A stretch of DNA of 28,649 nucleotides from RGIG1828 sp045546535 (GCA_045546535.1 JAZQDA010000159.1:1-28649), one strand, 5' to 3'; positions 7,525-15,070 are shown, counted from the first letter of the stretch. Numbers and translations: made by a program. Notes: generated by a model not told the origin, from the letters alone.

Positions 7525-7581
7525 ATTATAGCATGTAAAAAAACATATATATTGCATTTCATTAAAAAAATATTGCATTTC
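7525..7581 (-). promoter_or_regulatory. AtuA operon promoter with tandem AraC-type sites
   Basis: The minus-strand -10 is TATAAT (7530-7525), with no good -35. Two identical direct copies of GAAATGCAATAT (minus strand; 7560-7549 and 7581-7570) lie 21 bases apart, and the proximal copy overlaps the -35 position. This is the classical arrangement of an AraC/XylS activator touching RNA polymerase. The distal copy also overlaps the divergent regulator's own -35. Confidence 0.75.
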
Positions 7582-7601
7582 CTGCAAAGCTGTGTTAAAA
7601 T
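7573..7601 (+). promoter_or_regulatory. Promoter of the AraC regulator
   Basis: TTGCAT (7573-7578), a 17-base spacer, TAAAAT (7596-7601). The -35 lies inside the distal AraC-type site, so autorepression is likely. Confidence 0.6.
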
Positions 7602-7630
7602 GACAATAGATTTTTACAGGAGGATCGCTC

Positions 7631-8503
7631 ATGGCCAATAAACCTATGTTTCCAGATTACAACGATGTTGCGGATGATATTTATATTCAATATGTCGAAA
7701 ATTCACATCGAACGGATAAACCACATATGCATCCTTTTTTTCAGGTGTTTTTTCTTATAAAAGGAAAGCTGACACATCACATCAACGACTTATCAGCAGA
7801 TATGGCTATCGGTGAAATGGCAATTATTCCACCCAATGTTCTTCATTATATAACTCTTGAAAATAATCCTACATTCTATTCACTCTCATTTAATCTGTCA
7901 ACTTTTGGAGAAATGAATTCAATTAATGAACAAGTGATTACCTTTTTAAAATCACTTCAGGATATTAAGAAACCCATTTTACCAAAAACATCAATAGCGG
8001 ATGATGATATTTTGTATGTACAAAATCTATTTGAACGAATCTACAAAGAGTCAAATCAAAAAGAAACAGGCTTTAAGGAAGCAATAATTGTGTACGGAAT
8101 ACTTCTGATTACACAGTTTATAAGAAGATATCACATTACAAACCCTACTCCCCTTCAACACGAAAGTTTTACAAGTGAGCAAATGGTACTTAATTGCATT
8201 AAATACATAGATAGTCATTTTACTGAAAATCTAAATCTGGATAAAATGTCACATATGTCAGCACTATCTGAAAGCACATTTTGCAGTTGCTTTAAAAAGA
8301 TTACCGGACTAACGTTCCATACTTATTTAAACCAATGCAGAATAAAATACGCCACCACACTTATTAAAAATAGATATAAAATAGTTGCTGTTAGCACGTT
8401 TTGCGGATATAATGATTTTGTTACTTTTAGCCGCAATTTTAAAAAAATTGTAGGAACAACTCCCCGAGAGTATCAAAAAATTAAACAGCTTACATCTCAA
8501 TAA
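7631..8503 (+). CDS. AraC-family transcriptional regulator with N-terminal cupin
   Basis: The 290-residue protein has an N-terminal AraC-type cupin sensor (about residues 15-110; HMHPFFQVFFLIKGK and MAIIPPNVLHYI are typical) and a C-terminal pair of helix-turn-helix motifs (about 190-287; LNLDKMSHMSALSESTFCSCFKK and the signature FVTFSRNFKKIVGTTPREY). The start at 7631 follows AGGAGG by seven bases. It is divergent from the AtuA-like/DUF4387 operon, with two identical direct-repeat sites in the 142-base spacer. It is therefore most likely the ligand-responsive activator of that operon. The inducer is unknown. Confidence 0.92.
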   Translation: MANKPMFPDYNDVADDIYIQYVENSHRTDKPHMHPFFQVFFLIKGKLTHHINDLSADMAIGEMAIIPPNVLHYITLENNPTFYSLSFNLSTFGEMNSINEQVITFLKSLQDIKKPILPKTSIADDDILYVQNLFERIYKESNQKETGFKEAIIVYGILLITQFIRRYHITNPTPLQHESFTSEQMVLNCIKYIDSHFTENLNLDKMSHMSALSESTFCSCFKKITGLTFHTYLNQCRIKYATTLIKNRYKIVAVSTFCGYNDFVTFSRNFKKIVGTTPREYQKIKQLTSQ

Positions 8504-8514
8504 GCTGTTTTGTG
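8483..8514 (+). terminator. Terminator overlapping the 3' end of the AraC gene
   Basis: A perfect 10-bp stem AAACAGCTTA / TAAGCTGTTT starts within the last codons, with a short T run after it. Confidence 0.6.
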
Positions 8515-8654
8515 AAATTATAGTCAAAAATTTGATGTCGTTAGTTCATGTCTGGTTCAAAACCGCCTGGCATCTACCCTTTTGTTTTAAAATTGATTCT
8601 TGTCAAAAGCCCAAGTCATTGAAAGAAGCGAACAATAATGATGCAAAGCGAAAT

Positions 8655-8789
8655 TATTGCTTCGCAATAGCTAAATAACTCCTTTGGAGTAGCTAAATTA
8701 AATTCGCTTTCAGCGTTCGTAGCACATTTAGCTGCCGCAGGCAATTTAGCTGAGCTTGCTCAATTTAGCTCGCGGAACGCGAATTCAGC
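8655..8789. repeat. Hairpin-linker array 2
   Basis: This follows the same layout as the array at 2107-2280 but with an unrelated linker. Left half: ATTGC-ttc-GCAAT, then AGCTAAAT (8669), ACTCC-ttt-GGAGT, then AGCTAAAT (8691). Middle: CGC-tttca-GCG. Right half: ATTTAGCT (8726), GCC-gca-GGC, ATTTAGCT (8744), GAGC-tt-GCTC, ATTTAGCT (8763), CGCG-gaa-CGCG, and a degenerate AATTCAGC. The right linker is the exact reverse complement of the left one. The preceding 140 bases (8515-8654) show nothing recognisable. Confidence 0.75.
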
Positions 8790-8791
8790 AG

Positions 8792-8831
8792 AAAAAAAGA
8801 CAGATTTCGATAAAGAAATCTGTCTTTTTTT
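8792..8831. terminator. Terminator of the Phe-Asp-Val tRNA operon
   Basis: GACAGATTTC-gataaa-GAAATCTGTC with A7 on the left and T7 on the right. It is bidirectional, and on the minus strand it closes the tRNA operon. Confidence 0.85.
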
Positions 8832-8832
8832 A

Positions 8833-8908
<76 letters not shown>

Positions 8909-8913
8909 ATATA

Positions 8914-8987
8914 CGACCGAGAAGGGGCTCGAACCCTCGACCTCCAGCGTGACAGGCTGGCATTCTAACCAGCTGAACTACTCGGCC
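8914..8987 (-). tRNA. tRNA-Asp (GTC)
   Basis: Acceptor GGCCGAG pairs with CTCGGTC. The anticodon loop CTGTCAC gives GTC, and the T-loop GGGTTCGAGCC is present. Discriminator G. CCA is not encoded. Confidence 0.95.
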
Positions 8988-8995
8988 ATATATGA

Positions 8996-9068
8996 TGGGA
9001 ACTATAGGGCTCGAACCTATGACCCTCTGCTTGTAAGGCAGATGCTCTCCCAGCTGAGCTAAGCTCCC
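8996..9068 (-). tRNA. tRNA-Val (TAC)
   Basis: Acceptor GGGAGCT pairs with AGTTCCC. The anticodon loop TTACAAG gives TAC, and the T-loop GGTTCGAGCCC is present. Discriminator A. CCA is not encoded. It is first in the three-tRNA operon. Confidence 0.95.
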
Positions 9069-9100
9069 ATATTTGTTTGCCGCATTTTAGCGACTTAATT

Positions 9101-9129
9101 ATTATAATATGTTTTATATCCAATGTCAA
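9101..9129 (-). promoter_or_regulatory. Promoter of the Phe-Asp-Val tRNA operon
   Basis: Perfect TTGACA (9129-9124) and TATAAT (9106-9101) with a 17-base spacer. Upstream of the -35 is an A/T module, TTTTTTTCAAAAAACAC (minus strand), that recurs at two other promoters in the window. Confidence 0.9.
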
Positions 9130-9151
9130 GTGTTTTTTGAAAAAAATTTAT

Positions 9152-9186
9152 ATTTGGGTATATCCCTTAATAAGATATACCCAAAT
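9152..9186 (-). terminator. Intrinsic terminator of the unknown membrane protein gene
   Basis: A perfect 13-bp stem ATTTGGGTATATC / GATATACCCAAAT with a 9-base loop. On the minus strand it is followed by a T-rich run. It lies immediately after the stop codon at 9190. Confidence 0.8.
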
Positions 9187-9189
9187 CCT

Positions 9190-10125
9190 TTATTTTTTGA
9201 CAATTTTATATATTACAAAACTCCAGACAAGCGGAATAACGCTTATGAATATACTGAGATTGAGTTCAGAATGCTTGGTAAGTATATAATAATAAAGAAG
9301 TGCCATTAAAACTGAATAGAAAAACGCGAATGCCTTTGCACCGCCCCTAGACCTTATTCCGCCGCCCGAGAGTACAAAGCGGAAAATAAGAGCAGGAATA
9401 GTACATATTATAACCGCAACAAGTATAATTATGAGCACTTTTCCGAGTTTATCAACCATTTCATTGCTCTTTGTCTCATCTTTAATCGGTACATCTGTTA
9501 TCGGGTCGTCTTTAGGCACATCTTTTTCTTCTTTGGAAACATTTGGAGCATCGGTAAAGATAACCGACTCTGCAATCTCTTCAAATCCGTCAGATTCTGC
9601 CGAGGTGAGTTCCGAGTTGAAATCTATAAATTTTATCTTTATTTTTTTGCCGTTATATACAGTTGTATACTGAATCTGGGCATCATTTGCCATAGACACG
9701 GTCATTACAAAATCTACATTTCCGGCTTCAAAAAGGTCAGATTTAACGATTTCTCTGCCTTGGTCTTTAAGATTTTTCTCTTCTGAAAGAACTGCATTAT
9801 AAAGTTCGGCAGATTTAAGTTCAAAATAGTTTGTTTCATCTGTCGGCTGAACTATAACTACAATTTCATTGAAATTATCGGTATCCATAGCGTCAAGATA
9901 GATATCCTGAGAGTTAAACGATGACATAAGCGCATCATAGGTAAGACCGAGATTTTGTATGCGCTCATCGTCCGGCGATGTGTTTCTGTCAAACACATAC
10001 ATTGTATCTGGCAGAGAAATTTTTATGCCCTCAGATTCTATAGTATATGTATCGGTCGCATACACCAAAGATGCGCTCAGGAGAACAAAGGTCAGACATA
10101 TTAAAAGAGAAATTATTTTTTTCAT
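9190..10125 (-). CDS. Unknown secreted/membrane-anchored protein with three C-terminal membrane segments
   Basis: I do not recognise this 311-residue protein. It starts with a classical signal peptide (MKKIISLLICLTFVLLSASL, probable cleavage after VYA at about residue 23). An extracytoplasmic alpha/beta domain of about 180 residues follows (YTIESEGIKISLPDTMYVF at its start), reminiscent of the short lipoprotein-like domains found on Clostridia cell surfaces. Next is an acidic/lysine-rich linker (about 195-222) and three hydrophobic helices (about 230-255, 262-282, 288-307) with a GGGIRSRGG loop between the first two. No catalytic motif is visible. The start at 10125 follows a G-rich ribosome binding site, GGGGGAAG. 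It is probably monocistronic. Confidence 0.75.
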   Translation of the reverse strand: MKKIISLLICLTFVLLSASLVYATDTYTIESEGIKISLPDTMYVFDRNTSPDDERIQNLGLTYDALMSSFNSQDIYLDAMDTDNFNEIVVIVQPTDETNYFELKSAELYNAVLSEEKNLKDQGREIVKSDLFEAGNVDFVMTVSMANDAQIQYTTVYNGKKIKIKFIDFNSELTSAESDGFEEIAESVIFTDAPNVSKEEKDVPKDDPITDVPIKDETKSNEMVDKLGKVLIIILVAVIICTIPALIFRFVLSGGGIRSRGGAKAFAFFYSVLMALLYYYILTKHSELNLSIFISVIPLVWSFVIYKIVKK

Positions 10126-10162
10126 ATACTCTTCCCCCTTTCACAGTGATGGGAATACACGC

Positions 10163-10195
10163 CTCTATAGGACACGGCACCCGTGCCCTATAGAG
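10163..10195. other. Strong GC-rich stem-loop without a clear T run
   Basis: CTCTATAGG-a-CACGG-cac-CCGTG-c-CCTATAGAG: 14 base pairs with one mismatch, between metG and the membrane protein gene. Neither side has a long T run, so it may be a factor-dependent terminator or an RNA-processing/stability element. Confidence 0.55.
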
Positions 10196-10203
10196 CCTTT
10201 AAT

Positions 10204-10353
10204 TTAACTTACTACTGTTCCGTCGCTGATTTCCTGCGCTTTTTCGGGAGTGAGAACTGAGAGTTTGTCGCCGTCTTTTACTGCAAGAATCATACCTTCT
10301 GAAAGCACCCCTCTTAATTTAACGGGTTTAAGATTGGTTACGACAATAACTTT
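10204..10353 (-). pseudogene. Orphaned remnant of the MetRS C-terminal tRNA-binding domain
   Basis: In the frame shifted relative to metG, the minus strand encodes KVIVVTNLKPVKLRGVLSEG, then MILAVKDGDKLSVLTPEK, and stops at 10204. This is the second half of the Trbp111/EMAP-like domain found at the C-terminus of many methionyl-tRNA synthetases (NLKP.KL.G..S.GM.LA). It has no start codon of its own and is preceded by a stop codon in its frame. About 80 residues that normally connect it to the synthetase are absent. Confidence 0.8.
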
Positions 10354-11885
10354 TTAGCCTCGTCAAGACGGGCAAAGAGAGGTGTAGGCTCTCCTACAGA
10401 TACCTGTTTGTCAGAATTAAAAGCACAAAGAGTTTCATATGAAGTTTCGCTTGTGTTAATCTGAGCAAAGATTTTTTCTGATGTTTCAGGCATAAAGGGA
10501 CCGATTAAAACCCCTATAAAGCGAATGCCCTCAATAAGATTTGCAAGTACGGTCTTTAATCTGTCCTGTTTTGCCTCATCTTTACTAAGTGCCCAGGGCA
10601 TTGTTTCGTCAATGTATTTGTTGCATCTTCTTGCCAAATTCATAATGTGTTCGAGTGAATCTGCAACTTTTAATTCTTTCATACTCATCGCTACATTTTC
10701 AACGGTTTTTTCAGCAAGAGTTGAAAGTTCAAGGTCAACATCTTCTGCTGCTTTCGGATTTTTAAGGTCTTTGCCGAAATATTTATTAACCATGCTGACA
10801 GTTCTGTTTACAAGGTTACCTAAAGTGTTTGCAAGGTCTGCGTTGAAACGCGAGATTATAGTTTCTAAAGTTATTGTTCCGTCAGATGCAAAAGGCATTT
10901 CACGAAGTACATAATATCTTATAGCGTCTACGCCGAAATGCTTTACAAGGTCATCGGCGTACATTACGTTGCCTTTTGATTTACTCATTTTATCGTTTCC
11001 GGAAAGTAACCACGGGTGGCCGAAAATCTGCTTTGGCAGAGGCTCACCGAGTGCCATAAGCATAATGGGCCAGTAAATTGTATGGAAACGGAGGATATCT
11101 TTGCCTATAACGTGAACATCTGCGGGCCAGTATTTTCTGTAAAGGTCTGAATTTTCTTCGGTGTTATAGCCAAGAGCAGTTATATAGTTTGAAAGAGCGT
11201 CAATCCACACATAGATAACGTGCTTATCATCAAATGATACAGGCACACCCCATTTAAAAGATGTTCTTGAAACGCAAAGATCCTGAAGTCCGGGTTTGAG
11301 AAAATTATTTACCATTTCTTTTCTTCTTGACTCAGGCTGAATGAACTGGGGGTTTTCTTCGATGTGTTTCATAAGTGCGTCCTGATATTTACTCATACGG
11401 AAGAAATATGCCTCTTCTTTTGTTTCTGTAACGGGACGTCCGCAGTCTGGGCAAAGACCGTCTGTGACTTGGGTTTCAGTAAAGAAACTTTCGCATGGTA
11501 CGCAGTAAAGTCCTGAGTATTCGCCCTTATATATATCGCCTTTGTCATAGAGTTTTTTGAAAATTTTCGCAACAGTTTCTTCGTGGTAGGTATCTGTCGT
11601 TCTTATGAACTTATCATAACTTGTGTTCATAAGGTCCCAGATTTCCCTTATCTCACCTGCAACGCCGTCAACGTATTTTTTGGGAGAAATACCGCACTCT
11701 GTTGCAATCTGCTCAATTTTCTGACCGTGTTCGTCTGTTCCTGTTAAAAAGAACACATCTTTTCCGATAAGGCGGTTATAACGCGCTATTGCGTCTGTGA
11801 GAACAATCTCATAGGTGTTGCCTATATGAGGCTTTCTTGATGTGTAGGCAATAGCCGTAGTGATGTAAAATTTTTCTTTGTTCAT
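10338..11885 (-). CDS. metG: Methionyl-tRNA synthetase, lacking its C-terminal tRNA-binding domain
   Basis: This class Ia synthetase charges tRNA-Met. The HIGH-type motif is PHIGN near residue 20, the zinc-binding insert has CVPC and CPDC, and the KMSKS loop is NDKMSKSKGN. The chosen start (MNKEKFYITTAIAYTS, ATG at 11885) has AGAGGAA upstream; the 25 residues before it in the same frame are the untranslated leader. The protein is 515 residues and ends PLFARLDEAKKLLS, exactly where the linker to the C-terminal dimerisation domain should continue. A frame-shifted remnant of that domain follows directly. The catalytic and anticodon-binding parts look complete, so a functional, shorter enzyme is plausible, as many bacteria lack the extra domain. 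Confidence 0.95.
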   Translation of the reverse strand: MNKEKFYITTAIAYTSRKPHIGNTYEIVLTDAIARYNRLIGKDVFFLTGTDEHGQKIEQIATECGISPKKYVDGVAGEIREIWDLMNTSYDKFIRTTDTYHEETVAKIFKKLYDKGDIYKGEYSGLYCVPCESFFTETQVTDGLCPDCGRPVTETKEEAYFFRMSKYQDALMKHIEENPQFIQPESRRKEMVNNFLKPGLQDLCVSRTSFKWGVPVSFDDKHVIYVWIDALSNYITALGYNTEENSDLYRKYWPADVHVIGKDILRFHTIYWPIMLMALGEPLPKQIFGHPWLLSGNDKMSKSKGNVMYADDLVKHFGVDAIRYYVLREMPFASDGTITLETIISRFNADLANTLGNLVNRTVSMVNKYFGKDLKNPKAAEDVDLELSTLAEKTVENVAMSMKELKVADSLEHIMNLARRCNKYIDETMPWALSKDEAKQDRLKTVLANLIEGIRFIGVLIGPFMPETSEKIFAQINTSETSYETLCAFNSDKQVSVGEPTPLFARLDEAKKLLS

Positions 11886-11974
11886 AACTCGTTCCTCTTT
11901 CTCCCGCACGAATGGGTGCAGGACTTTTTTATTTTTGTCAAAATATCCCGTTATATGCACTCTGGGTTAAAATA

Positions 11975-12856
11975 TTATAAATCTACCCCGAGAAATTTCT
12001 TTGCCAGAACGCCGACAACGAATGAAATAACTGCAACGCCGACACTTATGAGTGACATTTCAAGAAATCTCGGTTTGAATCTCTCGCCCTTTGCGACAGA
12101 GATATAATATGTAAACCCTGCAATTATGAGAATTACAATCGCAATCATAATAAAGAGTGCTGTCATATATTTTTCATCGCCGAGCAAAAGGTAAGGGAGT
12201 ATTAAAAGTGCAACAGTTACAAGATAGGCAATACCAGTGTAACAACACGATTTGAAAGCATCTCCTCTGCCCTCGCTCCTTGCCGACAAAAATTCACTTG
12301 CCGCCATTGAAAGCGTAGCGGAAATTCCGACAATAAGACCTGAAAGCGCAATAGTTGCGGTCTTTTGAAGAGCAAATGTGAAACCTGCAAGCGAGCCTGT
12401 GAGTTCAACTAAGGCATCGTTCATACCAAGCACCATACTGCCCACATACTGAAGACTTTCTTCATCAAGCATTTCGATAAGAGATGCTTCGTGCTCCTCT
12501 TCCTGCTCTCTGATAGAAACGCTCTCAGGCACCTCGTCTTTTAAGAGGTCATATTCTTTCTGTGCTCCGTTTTCGCCGTTTTCCATAAGTTTTATGGCAA
12601 AAGTGAAACCGAGAACACGGGCGATGAGTTTGAATTTAAAAACCTTGCTCTTTTCAGGCTTCATCTCTATTCCTGTATATTTTTTCCATATTTCATAATG
12701 CGCTTTTTCTTCACTGCTTAAACGATTGAGCGTCTTTTTATTTTCTTCGCCTTTTGCAAACTTTGCGATTTCTGAATATATAACGCTCTCGGTGAGTTCA
12801 TTTTGTTGCATCTTTCTGATGATGCCAAGCGCTTTTTCTGGAAGTGTGTTTTGCAT
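11975..12856 (-). CDS. Ferritin-like/VIT1 fusion: membrane-bound iron transporter (MbfA-like)
   Basis: The 293-residue protein joins an N-terminal rubrerythrin/ferritin-like helical domain (about residues 1-125; SSEEKAHYEIW and REQEEEHEAS supply ExxH-type iron ligands) to a C-terminal VIT1/CCC1 transporter domain (about 130-293; GMNDALVELTGSLAG, then several hydrophobic helices). Related fusions, such as MbfA of alpha-proteobacteria, export iron and protect against peroxide. The start at 12856 is five bases after AGAGGTG, which is made by the last codons of the upstream PsiE-like gene (gap two bases), so the two are coupled. It probably exports Fe2+ or Mn2+. Confidence 0.88.
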   Translation of the reverse strand: MQNTLPEKALGIIRKMQQNELTESVIYSEIAKFAKGEENKKTLNRLSSEEKAHYEIWKKYTGIEMKPEKSKVFKFKLIARVLGFTFAIKLMENGENGAQKEYDLLKDEVPESVSIREQEEEHEASLIEMLDEESLQYVGSMVLGMNDALVELTGSLAGFTFALQKTATIALSGLIVGISATLSMAASEFLSARSEGRGDAFKSCCYTGIAYLVTVALLILPYLLLGDEKYMTALFIMIAIVILIIAGFTYYISVAKGERFKPRFLEMSLISVGVAVISFVVGVLAKKFLGVDL

Positions 12857-12858
12857 AA

Positions 12859-13299
12859 TTACACCTCTTTGTTTGATTTCTTTATTGTTTTTTCATTTCC
12901 GACAAATCCGTCGGGAGTTTCTACCACATCAACTTTTTTGAGAAGATATTTTCTCACACCGAACAGGATAGCGATAGAAATTACAACAATAAGGTTTTCC
13001 CAGGGCTTTGCGTGTCCCACGATAAGTTGACGGGCAAGGGCAAAAGCAAGTACCTCAATAACCGTTTCAGGAGTGTGTTTGCAAAGCATTTTTATAAGTT
13101 CGGCACCGATTGCCAAAATTATAGCGCCGTCTAAAATTTCCACTAAAGAACTTATATCGCCAAAACCGATAGCAATAACTGCTGTGTCAAATATAAGCCT
13201 TACTGCGAAAACTAAAATTGCAAGACCTACGATGAAAGAAATTATAAGTTCGAAAAGATAACTTGTTTCAAACATTTTATCCTGTAGTTTTTTTCTCAT
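12859..13299 (-). CDS. PsiE-like small membrane protein
   Basis: The 146-residue protein has four predicted membrane segments (about 14-36, 40-60, 85-105 and 102-120 with short polar breaks). The segment ILDGAIILAIGAELIKMLCK, followed by a conserved-looking ALARQLIVGH, resembles the phosphate-starvation-inducible PsiE family, whose function is unknown. It lies two bases before the ferritin-like/VIT1 gene and supplies that gene's ribosome binding site. A shared role in metal or stress homeostasis is inferred from this coupling only. The C-terminal 30 residues are a charged cytoplasmic tail. Confidence 0.65.
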   Translation of the reverse strand: MRKKLQDKMFETSYLFELIISFIVGLAILVFAVRLIFDTAVIAIGFGDISSLVEILDGAIILAIGAELIKMLCKHTPETVIEVLAFALARQLIVGHAKPWENLIVVISIAILFGVRKYLLKKVDVVETPDGFVGNEKTIKKSNKEV

Positions 13300-13320
13300 A
13301 ATTTTTCTCCAAAAGATAAA

Positions 13321-13812
13321 TTATTTCACAATCTGGAACTGCTCATCTTCTTTTAAATCCACAACTGTGCAGTCATTTGCATATGTACATTCGGGCAGAA
13401 TGATGAGTGCATTTAAGTATTCTTCGTTTGCAGGAAGGGGGGCAAGGTGCCAGATTGCAGCATTCATCTTAATAAGTGTGTGTTTAGGTACGATAAACGC
13501 TTTTACGAAGTCGGGCACAGGTGTACCTGCCGATGCGGGTGCACAGTGAAGTATCATATCATCATTTAAGGGCATTATCATTTCCCATGTGGTTGTGTGA
13601 TATTCCTGCTGTTTGATGATTAAATCTTCGCTTTTTTTAACAACGATAGGTGAATAGCCTATTCTGTGGCAAGAATCTGCATTTATGCGGTCAGGATAGA
13701 ATTTGTGAAGTTCCCCGCAAAGTGCGTAGCCGTTTGGTTCATCGATTTTACAGAACTGACCGAAAGGTGCAAATGCTTCTACAGTTAATTTTTCTGCTTT
13801 GATTTTTCTCAT
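13321..13812 (-). CDS. Ureidoglycolate lyase-like protein (AllA/DUF4867-type cupin)
   Basis: The 163-residue protein starts MRKIKAEKLTVEAFAPFGQF, the typical opening of ureidoglycolate lyase family proteins, and continues with a cupin-like core (EYHTTTWEMIMPL, AFIVPKHTLIKMNAAIWHLA). I chose the ATG at 13812, seven bases after AAGGAG; the frame extends further upstream through the promoter. True ureidoglycolate lyases act in allantoin breakdown, but no other allantoin gene is present here, so a sugar-acid or regulatory role is equally likely. It lies 21 bases upstream of the PsiE-like gene and may share its transcript. Confidence 0.7.
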   Translation of the reverse strand: MRKIKAEKLTVEAFAPFGQFCKIDEPNGYALCGELHKFYPDRINADSCHRIGYSPIVVKKSEDLIIKQQEYHTTTWEMIMPLNDDMILHCAPASAGTPVPDFVKAFIVPKHTLIKMNAAIWHLAPLPANEEYLNALIILPECTYANDCTVVDLKEDEQFQIVK

Positions 13813-13867
13813 AATAATTCTCCTTTTTATAGGGTCTTTATTGATTTTGAAACACTTATACGCAATA

Positions 13868-13896
13868 ATTATAACATACAATAACAAAAAGTGCAA
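13868..13896 (-). promoter_or_regulatory. Promoter of the ureidoglycolate-lyase-like gene (and probably PsiE-like/VIT1)
   Basis: TTGCAC (13896-13891), a 17-base spacer, then perfect TATAAT (13873-13868) on the minus strand. It lies between the truncated peptidase and the start at 13812. Confidence 0.75.
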
Positions 13897-13921
13897 CAAT
13901 TTAACACACAAAAAAGAGTTC

Positions 13922-14614
13922 TCATGCTATAGCCCAGCCCCACTGTGCAACCTGAGTCTGAAGCATACCCGGTTTCATAACTGCAAGCATTCCCTCGATC
14001 ATATAGTCTGTGATGAGTGCTGCCTGTTTTGTGAGTTTCATTTCAATGTCTGATTTTTCGTATTTTATTTTGTAGTAGATTTCCTGAGCATCTACAACAT
14101 TATCTTTGCCTACATAGTTGCAGAACCAATCGTAGGGCGCTACGGGCATAACTGCTTTCGGTGTTAAAAGTGCAATTCTTTTAGGTCTTTTACCGCAGAT
14201 TTCTTCCATAACCTCTTCGGGTCTGTCTGCTTCTACGGGATATTCTTCGTCTGCAAGTTTGAGCATTTCAACTCTTGCAACTTTGCAGCCGCTGCGGGGT
14301 GAAAGTTGTTCTGCGACGTAGCAACCCTCGAGTCCTGCGAGAATTGAAAATCCGTTTTTGCCGATAACACCTGCAACGGGTTCAACTGATATGTTAGTGT
14401 TACCGCCAAGGTAGGGAACGTCGCCGTGGTAGTGTTCGTCTGAATACACTATACCTGCGTCAAAACCTGCTTTTTCGAGTGCCGCATAAACCGCTTTGTG
14501 TCTGCGCTCAAATTCAGGTCTTTCAACCCTTAAAGTTTTATCAAAGGAAGGAGCCTTTGATAAAATGTCTGCAACAATGTTTGCCTGTTTGTTCCATTCT
14601 TTTAAGTTAAACAT
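13922..14614 (-). pseudogene. M24 family peptidase (Xaa-Pro dipeptidase-like), catalytic domain lost
   Basis: The reading frame starts normally (ATG at 14614 after AAGGGGG) and encodes a creatinase/prolidase N-terminal domain (about residues 25-160, including ERRHKAVYAALEKAGFDAGI). It then enters the M24 domain (EIYYKIKYEKSDIEMKLTKQ, EGMLAVMKPGMLQTQVAQWG) but stops at 230 residues with WAIA. The pita-bread domain with the five metal ligands (D, D, H, E, E) is missing entirely, whereas family members run to about 400 residues. The next 100 bases contain only the promoter of the following gene. It is therefore a 3'-deleted remnant without peptidase activity. Confidence 0.8.
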
Positions 14615-14631
14615 AACTGCCCCCTTAAAAT

Positions 14632-15070
14632 TTATATTTTTTTATTATCTTTCCTGTATAAGCCAGGGGATGTACCTATATGTCTCATAAAGATTTTATA
14701 GAAAAATCTTTCATCATCAAACCCGCACTTTTCAGAAATTTCAGACACTGTGGCATCTGTTTCCATAAGATAAGCACAAGCATTTTTTATGCGGACTTTC
14801 TGAATGGTTTCGCTTATTGTATGTCCCGTTTTTGCCTTGAAAACCCTGCCCATATAGTCCGAATTAAGACCTACCTGCTCTGAAAGGTTTTTTACAGAAA
14901 TTTTTGATGCGAAATTGTTTTTATATATGTATTTATATAATCTGTTATGCGTGAGTTGGCATCTTCCGTAACATTTTTTGCGTCATTCTCCGCTTTTCTG
15001 AAAGCAAGGATAATCAGTTGGGTGAGATATGCCCTTATGTATGCTACATAGAGAGGTCTTGGGGCGGGGC
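14632..15070 (-). pseudogene. Decayed AraC-family regulator (5'-truncated and frameshifted)
   Basis: The minus strand encodes an AraC linker helix (RPLYVAYIRAYLTQLIILAF) and then RITDYINTYIK. It shifts frame at a short A run near 14930 and continues as a complete double helix-turn-helix domain: KISVKNLSEQVGLNSDYMGR, then ISEKCGFDDERFFYKIFMRH and IGTSPGLYR. One extra A would restore one frame. No cupin sensor domain can be found upstream to 15170. It stands 17 bases before the truncated M24 peptidase gene, so regulator and enzyme appear to have decayed together. Confidence 0.75.

Noticed and set aside
8515..8654. Short plus-strand frame starting MSGSKPPGIYPFVLKL near 8549
   Set aside because: Only about 24 codons, no ribosome binding site, no family match.
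11886..11960. N-terminal extension of MetRS, or a riboswitch upstream of metG
   Set aside because: The family start is MNKEKFYITTAIAY. The 89-base gap has one small hairpin (CCTGCAC/GTGCGGG) but no T-box or SAM-riboswitch motif and no T run.
13813..13911. N-terminal extension of the ureidoglycolate-lyase-like protein
   Set aside because: It would cover the promoter at 13868-13896. The ATG at 13812 has AAGGAG at ideal spacing and matches the family start.
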